Assembly: GCA_035222895.1 (NCBI GenBank)
Contig: JAVYIG010000170.1
Location: 661,501 to 725,500 of the forward strand
DNA length: 64,000 nt
Direction of reading: 5' to 3'
Source of the DNA: Strongylocentrotus droebachiensis
Taxonomy: Eukaryota; Echinodermata; Echinoidea; Camarodonta; Strongylocentrotidae
Shown: in pieces, positions 40,855 through 54,952 of the stretch
Layout of the letters: each line of letters opens with the position of its first letter
How positions within the stretch are numbered: position 1 is the stretch's first letter
The notes under the pieces: generated by a model
The model's database searches: none
What the model was told of the DNA's origin: nothing
Seen by the model: only the letters and a program-made list of their open reading frames with translations
Translations under genes and position numbers: made by a program

Positions 40855-43800
40855 GAGACAGACAGACAGACAGAGAGACAGACAGAGAGACAGAGACAGG
40901 CATACAAAATGAATGAAACGCCACCAAGTCTTTGGAAGAAAAGAATAGAAGTTGATTTTTTAAAATGCTCCCGAAAATGAGCTTTGCAAGGAACAAAATT
41001 TCCGGTATGGGGATACTTCATTACATTTCAGTTTGCAACACAAAATTACTGAATTCTGACATGAAGAAGATATACACAACTATTTGAAATTGACTTTTGA
41101 TTGAACGACTTGATCACTAATGAAAAACATGACCCTTATTGAGTCAACTACATGAGATGGACTTGTACAGTGCATGGTCACAGTCCTTGGAAATTTAGAT
41201 TACTCCATGAGAACAGTACAGGTATTGCACAAGTTTGAATTAGTGTAGTTGCAAGGACAACAGCACTCTACTGTCTAAAAACATAGTATAAGTTTTATCA
41301 GCTGCAGGATGAATGTGCATCATTATTATCATTAGAAGTAGTATATAATCATCATCAATTTTTATTAACATTACTATTATTATCATTATATCATCGATAT
41401 CTCAGCTTGATCTATGCTGGTTTTTATCCCATTAATATACCAAGGGCAAGCTATAATCTGATGCCTTAGGACTAAGTACTTTCGATGAGAGTCTTGCAAT
41501 ACCAAGCAGAGCTGCTTTCTGTAGGAGTTCTTTCTTTGTGGTAACCCCAACCTTCTTCAGATGTTTAAGAAGATTGCTTGTGATTATTACTATCATTATT
41601 ATTAGTATCATTATCTCTATTATCGGTATTATTAATATCATTATCAGGTGGGCTGTATATCATACAGACCACCTTATATTTTTGTTAAAATTGCCTTTAT
41701 CAGGTGGGCTGTATCTAATACAGACCACCTTATATTTTTGTTAAAATCGCCTTTATTATTTATTATTTATTATTTTTTTTTTTTTTTCTTATTTCGACCC
41801 ACTTTTTGTTAGCAAAATAACTTTGAAATTGTTCAATCAAATGCTTTGAAATTTGGCATACATATGTATAGGCATATGGAGAAAACACAGTAAGGTTTTC
41901 AACCTTGACCTTGACTGATGACGTCATCTAGGCGCCATTTTGTGAAATTTTCTGAAAATAAACTCATGATCATATCTTCATAACCAAAAGGTATTTCTCA
42001 TGATCAAGGTCAATATCAGTCCAGTCAATTTCAGGTCAAAAAACGCGCGCGTGCGCGTACGTCCGCGCGTCAATGCGCGCGCAAAATTTTTAAATGCTCA
42101 AAATCGTCTCAAATATATTTTGCATACGTTTCAGGTCATTTTAAGCATTTTTATAAAAAATCGCGCGTACGAGCATGCGCGCGCGTTTTCGCGCGTAACA
42201 CCATTAAAAAACATAGAATCGCCATTTTTTTTTCTTTCATGATATTTCTCATATTTTTTCAAGGAATTTGATTCCATGTTTATCTCTTTATGACCATTAT
42301 TAACAAGATGAGCGTAAATTCAAGATAAATGTCAGTGCGCGCGAGCTCTTTTAATACATAGCATATATGGGCAAAAACATGCCTATACAAAATCCGTTAT
42401 AGCTCTTTGGAATGCACCGGGATCCTCAATTTTTTTTCATATTAAGATAGAGTATGAGTCGGAAATATGATTCCATGTCTCATTTGGCCATTAAATGTAT
42501 CGTGACATCATCACAATGGCCTTGGAACTCAAAATACGAATTTGCATATTATGACGTCAGCATATTTATGTAAAATTGATTGTATCTCTGTAAATAATGA
42601 TCAATTTTCTTCAAAATTTCGATATGTTGTAGCTAAGACAATTCTCTACAAGCGCAGTAAAAACCATTTTTCATTTTGATGACGTCATCATAGTGAAAAT
42701 TTTGATTAAAGGCCTCATGTCAAAAACTTCATAATTTGCGTGTTATGCCTATAGAAGGTGAATTTAGTTCACGTTATGAATCTACATGATATTGTCTTTT
42801 AAGAATTTGTAAGCAGTATGTCGCTTATTTTTGCTCTATTTTGTCTCAAATGTTAGTTGACCAGCCCACCTATACTTGTTCCAAACAAGTATTATATGTC
42901 TAGTTTATTATTTATTTTTCTTAATTCTTACCACTTTTTTGTTCACAAGATAACTTGAAAATGGATCAATCAAATAACTTGAAATTTGGCACACATATGT
43001 ATAAGCATATAGAGAACTCACAATAACGTTTTCAACCTTGACCTTGACTGATGACGTCATCTAGACGCCATTTTGTGAAATTTTCTGAAAATCAACTCAT
43101 GATCATATCTTCATAACCAAAAGGTATTTCTCATTCATATTTATCACGATCAAGGTCAATATCAGTCCGGTCAATTCCATGTCCAAAAACACGCGCGTGC
43201 GCGTACGTCCGCGCGTCAGTGCGCGCGCAAATTTTTTAAATGCTCTAAATCGTCTCAAATTTATTTTGCATACGTTTCAGGTCATTTTAAGCATTTTATA
43301 AAAAATCGCGCACACGCACATGCGCGCGCGTTTTCGCGCGTAACACCATTACAAAACATAGAATCGCCATTTTTTTTTCTTTTATCATATTTCTCATATT
43401 TTTTCGAGGAATTTGATACCATGTTTATCTCTTTATGACCATTAATAACAAGATGAGCGTAATTCAAGATAAATGACCGTGCGCGCGAGCTCTTTTAATA
43501 CATAGCATATATGGGCAAGAACATGCCTATACAAAACCCATTATAGCTCTTTGGAATGAACCGTGACCTTCAATTTGTTTTCATATTTAGATAAAGTATG
43601 AGCCGGAGATATGATTCCATGTCTCATTTTGCCATTAAGTGTATCGTGACATAATCATAATGGCCTTGGAACTCAAAATACGAATTTGCATATTATGAAG
43701 TCAGCATATTTATGTAAAATTAATTGTATCTCTGTATATATTGATCAATTTTCTTCAAAATTTCGATATGTTGTAGCTAAGATAATTCTCTACAAGTTCA

Positions 43801-44158
43801 ATAGTAACCATTTTTCATTTTGATGACGTCATCAGAGTGAAAATTTTGATTAAAGGCCTCATGTCAGAAATTTCACAATTTGCGTGTTATGACTATAGAA
43901 GGTGAATTTCGTTCACGTACTGAATCTACATGATATTGTTTATTAAGAATTTTAAAGCAGTTTCTCGCTTATTTTTGCTCATTTTGTTTTCAAACTTTAG
44001 TTGACCAGCCCACCTATACTTGTTCCAAACAAGTATTATGTCTAGTTATGATTATTATTATCATTAATATTAATACAGCTATCATTATTATTATCATTAT
44101 TATTGTATTTTTTATTATTATCATCATCATCATCATTATCAACATCATCATCATCATC

Positions 44159-44202
<44 letters not shown>

Positions 44203-45289
44203 CAATCTACAACACTGTAATTACTATTGTTACTTTTATTACTATTACTGCTAATATACTATCATTGTATCATCATCAAAATAAATGACACTATTCAGAT
44301 TCCACTTGATATTTCAAATGCAAAAGCGTATTCTTTGATAATACACTGTCAAATTAGCAGCTCTTCAAACAACTTGAAGATCCCCACAGGCCATAACACA
44401 CGAGACTCATTGTGAATCATTTTAATAGATGTTGCAGATGAGAGTGAGCATGAATGAAGTCGTATACGTGCATGGACGCATGAACATCTAGTATGAAAGC
44501 TTGGTTTCAGAATGCATCATTCAAGCTAGGCATAAGGGAGTACTAGCTGCACAGTTTTCGTTGTTTTTGTTTTGAACGAGGCCATTAACTGCACCCTACT
44601 ATCTAAGGGCCTGTCCACATATCGTTCCTAATTTCACGAAGTTACGGTAGTGAGGAAAATCCGCACGCAAATTGTATGCGATTTTTCATTCACTACCGTC
44701 ACTTCGTGAAAATAGGGACAATATGATGAAGTTTTCGGTGCCACCTATGTACTGAATCAAAAGAAGAAAAAAAGGGATCCACTACTCCTGTGGGAACGCA
44801 CCCTAATGCAACATCTCAGACTCAAGCCCATGCAGGTAGTGACCCTAGATACCAATCACGTGTCACTCTCCATCTCCGTGATGTTGACACTGACTCTCAA
44901 TGCCCACTCTTAACGGCCGGTTGCCTTGGCAATGGAACCCAAGCTCAGTAGAATCTACGACGCCCTGTCTCTTTCCATCTTCAGAATGCTCTTGTTTTTC
45001 TTCAGCTCTTTGTCTCTTCTGATTTAACCTTAATTCTTTTATTTCTTGCTCTAATGCTCTTTTATCCTCTAAGATTCTTACATTATTAGGAGTATCATAT
45101 CGTAATGCTTTTCATTTTTGCATTTAATTGTTTGCATCAGAATTCTTTTCTCAGCTGTTATGATTGATTTAAATTTATTACACGGCTGATGCTCTTTCTC
45201 TTCTTGCATAATCTTAGTTTATCATGTAAAGACACGGTAAGTATATTTCAGACTTTTTTTTACTACCCTCCATTTTGCCTCCTCACAAA

Positions 45290-45325
<36 letters not shown>

Positions 45326-48300
45326 TCTCCCTGCCTCTTTCTCTCTCCCTCCCCATTCTCTCTGTCCGTCTGTCTGTCAGCCTCTCCTTTTGTCTCATCT
45401 TAATCTCTGTCATTAAAAAAAAATGGAGACAAATATTCTTTATCAATCTCTCTCCCAGTGCTTTCATTTTCTCCTCTTTATCAGTTCCACCTTTGCAATT
45501 AACATGTATAGATGTGATTAACTACACGTCTCCGCCTGCCTGTCCGACAATGACACTTTCATTTCCTTGCGGCATTTCCTCGCGGCATTTCAGATGCATA
45601 TTCGTATGTATGCTGCACATCAACATAGCATTGTCATCGTGTACCTAGAATTGATGAATGAGTATAACTGCATGATTTATTAGGCCCCATTGTCAGTTTT
45701 TGTCATCTTTTGAGCTTGAGTGGAAGATCGTTAATCTGGAAATGGAAAATTGTGAATGTAATCTTAATATAAAAATCACCTGGACAACTCTCTTTGTAAA
45801 CCTGCTTGAATGAGTTAATGTGATTGCAGCATACAAAACACTTGAAGCTGTAGTCTCTAAACCTGAGCAAACCTACATATAAAATCATTTATGTAACCTC
45901 GAATCAAATATCTGACTTTTTATGATATTAAAAGAAAAGCATGGTGGTATAAAGTCCCTCCCCTCCTCCCACCTCTTAAAAAAATTAAAGCTCACAAATC
46001 ATTATGGTTTGAGAATAATTAGGGGTTAAATTAGAGATGGGAGCAGGATTGTAACACCCTTTTTCAAATGTTTCTATTTGCAAATTCCAGCTATTTTAGG
46101 GCGTATTAGCAAACAAAATAAAAATGACACAGAGGGTATTTTTTTAGCTGCGTATGTGACAGCCCCCCCCCCCCCTCACCCTTTACAAATTGACTGGCAA
46201 TGCCCTTGAGCACAGATAACCCCACTATTTCCAATACAAATGCCAGGTTAGGATTAATTTGCACTTAGAACCTCTTGTGGACTGGCGATATTTGCGAGGG
46301 AGTGCTAAATGTTTTGCAAATATACATGTAGCAATCAGAATTACAAAAGAAGCTTATTGTCATTATTGTTGGGTTTGGTAGGATCTGGTTAAAATTGTCC
46401 TGCAGGCAATATTAAAATGAAATTTACATATAAAACAAAAATTATATTCATATGAGGGATTTAAATTTCACTACAGGCAACCAGACCAAATTGCTTTTTA
46501 GATGAAAGAACCTTCCTATTATGACTTTTTTTTTTTAATTGATAAAAATAAAAATAAAAATAAGCGGGAGTTCATATGATTCAATGTCTTGCTTAAAGGG
46601 ATCCGGTAACTTTGTCTCAGATCCTTTTAAAAAATCCTTGATTTAGTTCATGCTGCAATGATAATTATAAACCTTTAGGTCAGTCAGGAACCCCATGACT
46701 TTTACAAGCTGATCGCCTGTCTGATTATCAAGATATTTATGATTGAAACTCAAAATCAAATTTTGCATGTGCCAAACGGTTTTCATAACACTACAGTCTA
46801 TTAGGGGAAACGAATATGGTAAAACCGGCCACTCAAAGGTTTTTACTATTTTGAGGCACTTCTTGATAATTTTTAGGGCTTCAATATAACACCATATCAC
46901 AGACACTGATAAAATGTAGGGCCGTGCATCTCAGATTAAATATTGTTAAACGATCCCTTTAATACAGCAGAAAATTAGATTAGCATTTCTAAAGCCCCTA
47001 GCTATCTATATAAACACGTATAAATCAGATACGATCATTAATAAGAAGCAGAACAATATTGGTGTGCATATATCTATAAATTGAAAGATAACCACTGTTT
47101 CTAAAGATAAATTCTTGCACACTATTTAATACAGAGAACATCTGCATCATTAATCACATCAGACACAGTTCAATGAAGAACCTGTGAATAATTAAAAACA
47201 CATATCATTTTCATATTCTATTCCCCCGTGTTTGCACTGAGAGCATTAGTCAGGACAGAATGTTTGCAGGCAACAGCTCCGAGAGAAACGGTTAATAAAT
47301 AATCGAAAACTCTTTTCCTGGTGAAAGCGTGTTTACATTTCTAAGGGACTGATTGGTTGGCTATCTGTGGGTCCCGTACTGTTAGTAAACACAGCAGAGA
47401 AAAATGATAAATCTAAACCGTTTAATGATTTCGCAGCAGACCACTGGCACAGCCAGGCCTTTGTTGGCTTTGCATGCCCAATTTATTTATTAAACATAGC
47501 TTATTAAGTATTAAAGCGATAAATCTGACAACATTCACCTATAAAACTTTGTTTTCCTGAAATCATTAGTCCCTACTATGTCAAATGTCTGGATTAAAAC
47601 AGAAAAAATCTGTCATATTTCTTGATTCGCGTAAACTTTGCTTTCAAAAAAGCATTAGCACCTAACGCCTTTGCCTGTCAAACATCTTCATCAAAGACAG
47701 CAAAAAAATGTAATAAATCTCATTTTATGTAAAAACCCTGCTTTTGGGAGATCATTAGCACCTACATGTTAGTCTTCATCCAATAAAGCAAAAAATGTAA
47801 TAAATCTCATCATCTACATCACCAACAAATTGTTAGCACCAAACACCTTTTACGTCAAATGTCCTTAATCAAACAAGGCAAAAAGCCAAAGACAATTATA
47901 TTAAGAAATCTGACTAAAAGTACCTATAAAACTAAACTTTCATGAACATTTTAAGCACCTAATGCCTATGCATGTCAAGTATCTTCATTAAACCCAGCAA
48001 ATGTATGCAATAAATCTTACTATCTGTAAAACTTTCTTTCACTAAATAATTATAACCTATCGTCTTTGCATGTCAAATATCTTCATCATGCACAGCAAAG
48101 ATATGTAACAAATCACATCATCTGTAAACCTCGCTCTCATGAGATGATTAGCACTAACACATTTTGTTTGTCTGATATCTTCATTAAATACAGCAAATGT
48201 ATATCATAAATCTGTCTAGCCACAAATATGTCATTGTAAATCTAGAAACTTGGAAGAATTATTGAATGTGGTCGCTCTTGAAAAAGTGCACAATTCTCAA

Positions 48301-50298
48301 GGTTGTGATTAAATGATTTGGCAAATTTGACTATCCTTCATATTTGCAACAGTTTTAACAGGTGAAAAACAAATTAAAATTATAATTCATCTTTAATAAA
48401 ATGAAAGATTAAAAGTTTAAAAGATAGCAACCTCAGCAGATTCTTACAATTCATTGCTTTTTAAAGGTAGGTGTCAATCCATCGGCTTATTATTATAATT
48501 TTTGTTTATAAAAAAATACTGAAAATGGCAACAGATGAATGATATTGCAATATAAACTACAAGTAAAGTCACCTCATATAGAGATAGATATAAATTCAGA
48601 ATGATAACACAGAAGTAATAGCTAATCATAATTAGAACTGAAATCATTTCTAAAACAGGGCCGCCATATTAGAAATAACAAACAAAAATTCTGCTGATAG
48701 CTGGGTAGGTATTAGATATACGTAAAGTGTCATTATCTAACAACCTTTAAACTTGTAATTGACCTTCAATCACAAAATCAGAAGCTTTCCTCTGGAGGTT
48801 AAATATTGAATTAAGCCTATGGCTATGAAATCATTCAAAAGTTAATGGGTAAAGTCAACGACCCACTAACGACCACGCAGATTTACAAGAGACGAAACAT
48901 CACACGTTTGTATATTAAAACTACAAATCAAGCAAACTAGCAGTCGTATCTACTAACTGGCAAATCTCAAAAGTGTACTGCATTTGCAGGGCACATAATT
49001 TTGAGTTAGGACCCTCCTCTGCTTGTAGTTATCACGTTAAAGATAAACTCCAGTACTGGTAATGCGATTGCATTGTGAAAGAAAAGGTGTGGAATGGATC
49101 AGAAACAGTTGATCATGTAGCATGTAAGTATTGGTGTGCACTGCAAGGTTCTGGAGTCATCAAAATCATAATAAATTCGGCCGAGTCTTGGTAAAGTAAC
49201 AAGCACCGACACAGAAAGCTATATATGGGACAACACACATGGTGTCGGGGTTGGTACTACCTTGATTTCCTTGTCTTTCTATGCTCATTACTCAGCCAGT
49301 ATACATTTTCTTCCAAAATTGTTTGGCACATGTCTTTTATTTGTAATCTTGAACATTCAGTGTAAGTTTCGTTTGATTCTGTGAGAATTAATTTTCTTTT
49401 TTTTACCAGAACTGGAGTTTATCTTTAACCATAAGACCGCTCATGGTTTAAAGCTTCATGCAAACCACATTTCAAATCCGTAAGGGCATCCACACAGTCC
49501 TGACTATAAGATAATCTTGAACTTAGGATACCACAAGCTACACTTTAAGTTTACAGACTCCCATGTCAACCTAGCTATATAAACTGTTGATCTCTTGGGC
49601 CATTAATCGACCAAGGAGATGTCCCCCTAAATAGATACCGATTGTTTCAAACACTCACCTTGTGTTGATTCTTGAAGCCCCACATCAAAGGCAAGTTTAT
49701 CTTTAGAGGAACTTGTTGGAAGACAGGCAAGATGCTGGATTTAAAAAAAAGGGAAGAAATAAAACATTTAAAAAGAAGATTATACATGTTTAAAACATAT
49801 TTGCCATTACATTTTCTATTTAACGTCTCTTTCTGCATTTGCGCATTGTAAGTGTAAAAGTTAGTTGCCTATTAATTATTAAAGCTACAATTATACGTCA
49901 CCATGAAAGAACATTTCCTTGCAAGATTTCATAACAAAGGATCCTCTGAAAGTATTCTGAAATTTGTCTTGTAAGTATTTAAGCTATTGATAATTTCAAA
50001 CACCAATTTCTATTTCTATTTTGTGAATTTATCCATAATATTCTCAGCAGCATGGATATAAAATACTTTAAAACAGTAGTAGTATAATTATTATTTTTCA
50101 AGAAGAAATTTTAATACTTTTGTTGCACACAGTGAAATGTGCTACATGATCATTTCAAAAGAAAAATATAGAATCTCTCAATTTCTCTTTTTCTCTTCTT
50201 CTAATTGCTACTAGTAGACGGAACTAATATCCGACAGGTATTAAAAATGATCTTATTATAATCTTGAAATGATTGGCACCTTCTCCCCCCCCCCCCCA

Positions 50299-50335
<37 letters not shown>

Positions 50336-53300
50336 TTCTCTCTCTCCCTCTCTTTTTTATGCTCTGTAATTGCACTAAATTGATTCTTAGTCTGTACTGT
50401 TGATGGTGACTTTATCACATTCCTTCTTATTCCTTTGTGCTAAATAATCTATATGACTATATGTAACATAATAATTTGATTGTGTTTTAAATTGCCAAAT
50501 ACAACTAAATCCATACATTTTACAATGAAAGGCACTTTCTTTACCATCACAGCAAAGCTTTTCAAATGGGTTACATCAATAAATACCTTTAGCTATTTGG
50601 GACTCCCAATAATATGTGTGTGATTGTCTTCGAGAGTTATAAAGGTGCGGACTTCAGCAGATGTCATAAAATCAATGTGATTTTGTGTGTTTACTTCCGA
50701 CCTTGTGACTTTGATCGCATTCAAATATTTGGAATATTTGCTATAAATGCTAGTGTGTATAGAGCCAATGAACAGAATATTGAAAAGGCTATTCAAATGT
50801 AATTTGAGGAATCCATTGCGTTTCCGGATTCAATGGCTCAGATAAAGTTGCAATGCAGCATTTAATGCATCTGTTGCATGTTCTTCACAGATTAAAGAAT
50901 AATTTGTAAATGTGTATTAATCTTTCACTGAATTTCGTGACAAGTCAAGATTTACAAGGTTTAATGCTGTGAAAAGCCTCACTGAAGTGTATTGACATGA
51001 GAGTTTGCAAATTTGCAAAAGTTTCAGGCGGCAAAATGGCCGACATTACAAATTCACAACTAATTCAAGTTTTACAGTAATTAAATCAATGACAATGTGA
51101 TAAGTTATATTCTAACATTTTACTGGGACAGGAAGGGAGGGAGAAGGGACAGCATTATTCCATAACCCGAAGGTGCCACGCTTGGAAGTGGCCCTCAGAA
51201 AAGATTTTTCCAGTCTAGGCGCAAAGCACTCGGAGCACTTCATCTTGAAGTGGCTGGCCGTTTTTTCACTCCTTGCAGGTCAATGGGGGAGCAGCCAGTT
51301 CCCGCCTCAAACAGGACACTCTTGTTTGTAAACGTTATGAAAGCATGCCTGAGAGACACACATCGCCTGCCATTGCAGATGCATGCAGCTTGTAAAGGGG
51401 AACAGTGACGTCTCTCCTTCAGATGCACTTCGTTGTGAAGTGACCAAAGTTAAGCTTGGGTGACCAAAAATTACATAGTGACCAAAGATAAGCTTGAGTG
51501 ACCAGAATTTACATACAAACAAATTGGATTGATTTGAATGAAGGTGGATGGGAATGGATTTGAATGAATTTGACGTATTAAGGTTGATGATTTGCTGATT
51601 TGATTTGAAAAATGGATTGGGATGGGTTGGATTTAAAAAGATTATAGATTCGATTTGGTTTGATTTAGATAGTCCCGCTTTGGACTGTATAGAATAAAAT
51701 GTTAGAAATACTTAGGATTTAATAAGTTGGGTTGAAACAAGATTAAATAAGAAGCTTGTTTACTTTCTAGACTTCGCTGTCACACACTGTTGAGTGACTG
51801 ACTGACTTCTTTTTTTTCTTTGGTAATAACATAAATGAAATGAGCTGTAAACGGTAGATGAGCATTTGTCTACATCAATATCAATAACCCAATTCTTGTA
51901 ATGGCCAAATTAAACTGATTGAATCTTTGCGCAGTACAAGACATAGGACTATTTGGTACAAGGGTCTGAAAATCAGACTATTACTTTAGTGATTGCAATC
52001 AAGTAAGTCGATTTGACAACTAATGGTCGTTATTTTCCCACTTAAAGACATGTTCAAGCTCTTTTGTTTTTAGAGAAGTTCTAAATTAGTATTATCTTTC
52101 AAATGCCGTTGGAAATTAACCTTTTCATTTTTTGGGCCTGCAAATGGGACATAGTTTAACTTTAAGGCCAACCAATATTAGAAGAATACTTACCATGGAG
52201 CTTAGAGAGTGTTGCAGGAGAATAGCATGACCGTAGAGGAGGGTGCGGTGACCAGCCTGCCCACCCTGTAAACAAACAAAAAATGATAAGAAAAATGGTT
52301 AAAGACATCAATCAACAACATTTCACAGAGATATCAAGATAAGGGAATGTATTGACAATAAATCAAATCAAATCAAAATCAAATCAAGTTTGCCTAGTAG
52401 AAATCATTTTATATTGCAAACTTCTAGACACGAATGTTAAATGATCTCAATTGATACAATTTTGTTATTCATAAGATATCATTTCAAAGTCTAACTATGA
52501 CCCCTCGAAATATATAATAATAATATGATTAGCACCAACAAAAATAGGGTTCTTTTTGCCATTGTCATTCCAAATCATGTTTCTTTAATGTTTGGGTTAT
52601 ATCATAATTAAACATGATTTACACAAAGCAACAAGGGCAGCGTTTCATGAAACTGTTTTACGTACAAGTTCACCGACATCCCATTGAAATATGTGTACCA
52701 AGGTTAAAACAAGTTTCAATGGGATGTCGGTGAACTGTTTCTTATGACGGTTCCATGAAACGATGCCTAGTTTTCTAAATCTCTGCCATTCTGTTGTTGA
52801 CATTTGAAAGTACAATAAGCCCTTCCAAATAATTCATTTGAAATACGGTGCCTCGAGCCGGTTTGTTCCTTGTGGAGTACACAGAAATACGGGTCATTGA
52901 CATCAACTACTGTTGCAAATACAAGCAATAAACAGAAATAGTGCCAGGATTCCCATCAATAATGCACAATTTTCCTGCAGTACTTTGTGTTGAAAAAAAC
53001 AAACGTGAAATGCCATAAAACATGAGGCCTAATCCTTTTCATAATAAAATGTTGAGCTGCTATGCACAAACAGCTTTTTGTCTAGAAGTTCTTATAAAAC
53101 AAACAACATATGCTGAAAGAGGAATATATTTGATTTGAAGGAAAACAAATTATTGAAGATTCATTCCTCATGCAACACTTGGCTAATTGAGAAGCAATAA
53201 GCAAAATAATTTGAGGGATTTTAAATATTGAATAATATTTATAAGTTTTATATTCAAAGGAATTATCTCTCCTACTATTACTCTAGTCTAAAACATAGAA

Positions 53301-54893
53301 ACAAATGTCACATGGTCCTGTAAACCAGATAATGTCTCTTTGGAGCCAGAAGGGTGTTAACTCATATCATTTTGCGCAGAATTAATGTCCTTCTGGCTCT
53401 GAACAGACACATGTCTTAATTTGGAATCTGACCTGATACGAATCAGTGAGTATATGCAAAGGGCTATGTACTCTTATGCACTATTTTCAATACACCACTA
53501 TATGTTTACCCCCGTGTTGTCTCTTGCCACTCATTTACATTTTCTATATTTTTCTTCTCATTATAAAAACCTCAGAATTACAAACTTCATAATACTGTGC
53601 TGTAACCATGGAGATGTACAAAAGATGCCAAGTCCAACCCCATTTCTTTTCTTCAGTAGATAAGTTGAAAAATAAATATGATTTTTGTTTTGGTCATAGC
53701 AATACATTCACATCAGCATTAGATCGCATATGAGGAAAATATATTTCTAATACGACGTTTCTTTATATGATTTATATTCTATTGTGAAAGCCCCTACTGC
53801 TACATGTCTCTTTACACAACTTTCGTCTTAATTTCCTTAGTGTGAACATCTACCTGTCTGAACTAGTTGTGTTATAACACCTATACCTTTATACGTTTCC
53901 TTATGAAAGTTTCATCTAAATTTCCTTCATGCAAACAGGCTATCTATCTAGTTGCGTTTCCACACCTACACATATCGTCTACATAACACCATCACCGTTT
54001 TGATTCAACTTTGCTTCGGTTTGACTCGGGAGTGGGTTCACATCCGCAGTAGATTAGAATGGAGAGTCTGATGAATTCATGAATGTAACGTACACTGCAA
54101 ATCCTTCCTCTGGGACGGAAGCATAAAAGTCATCAGGCCTGTCATCATCAGCCAGGGTTTGCCAAATATCCCCATATTTTCAGACTTGGGATATTAACTC
54201 ACTTGACTCACTTGATCCAGGATTATTCAGTCTTTAGACTGTTGTTACAATCCATAGTTTCCTTTGGTTGGGGTTGTCATCATATTTTTCTGGGGCATCT
54301 TTCCACCATTTCTCAAGTCGAGATTTGAATGCAGATCGCAATTCCAAAGCTCGAAATTGCGTCTTTACCAGATTGATACGCTCATCAAAACTATCAAACT
54401 ACATCAAATTAGCCAGCTATTTCCCAAATAGCAGGATATTTTGGCAAAAAAGACCAAGATTTCTCAGGATATTTTCTTGAGAAGTTATCCGCTAATTGCA
54501 ACTACAGACTGGTGAAGGAGCAAATCAACTGGTTAATTTGAGATCGGGATAGTTAAAATAGCAGTATATTTGGCAAACTCAAGCTAATGAGGACAGGCCT
54601 ATGGTAATAGAAAGACACCGTTCAAAGAGGTATTATAGAGCTTTCAGTATCGGTTGAATAATGGGTGGCAGAGTGAGAGAAGGAAATGGTATGGAAGAAA
54701 TGGAGAGTTTGACACAGTTGCATAAGAAGAGTTTTCCTTTCATTTTTCACAAAACCCGATAATGGCAAGGGTGATGATTCTGTTGGTTTCTCATCTCTAT
54801 TACTTCAACTACGTTGATGTTATAAAGTGTTGCTCTCATTCAAACTTTGAATCTCTCTTTCTTCCTATTGCTCTTCCTGTTAGTTTCTCTCTT

Positions 54894-54952
<59 letters not shown>

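Larger units (their letters stand above)
38818..49658 (-). other. 10.8-kb RyR intron
   Basis: Begins with a CT run against the acceptor, then AAT-rich sequence to about 38985. It holds a C-run near 39200, TTAA-flanked elements (40038-40413, 46593-46962, 49036-49429), a GA tract (40755-40900), a tandem Helitron-like element (41644-44045), an (ATT/ATC)n tract (44047-44210), an inverted repeat (44611-44725), a CT tract (45293-45410), a C-run near 46165 and a degenerate tandem array (47511-48228). No exon was recognised. Confidence 0.6.

Noticed and set aside
47511..48228. Tandem array considered as a CRISPR-like repeat
   Set aside because: Units are contiguous, diverged and about 100 bp with no unique spacers; the genome is eukaryotic.
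51130..51430. GC-rich stretch with 62- and 71-codon minus-strand frames
   Set aside because: No family resemblance and not needed for the RyR reading frame; no splice sites in the required phases were noticed.
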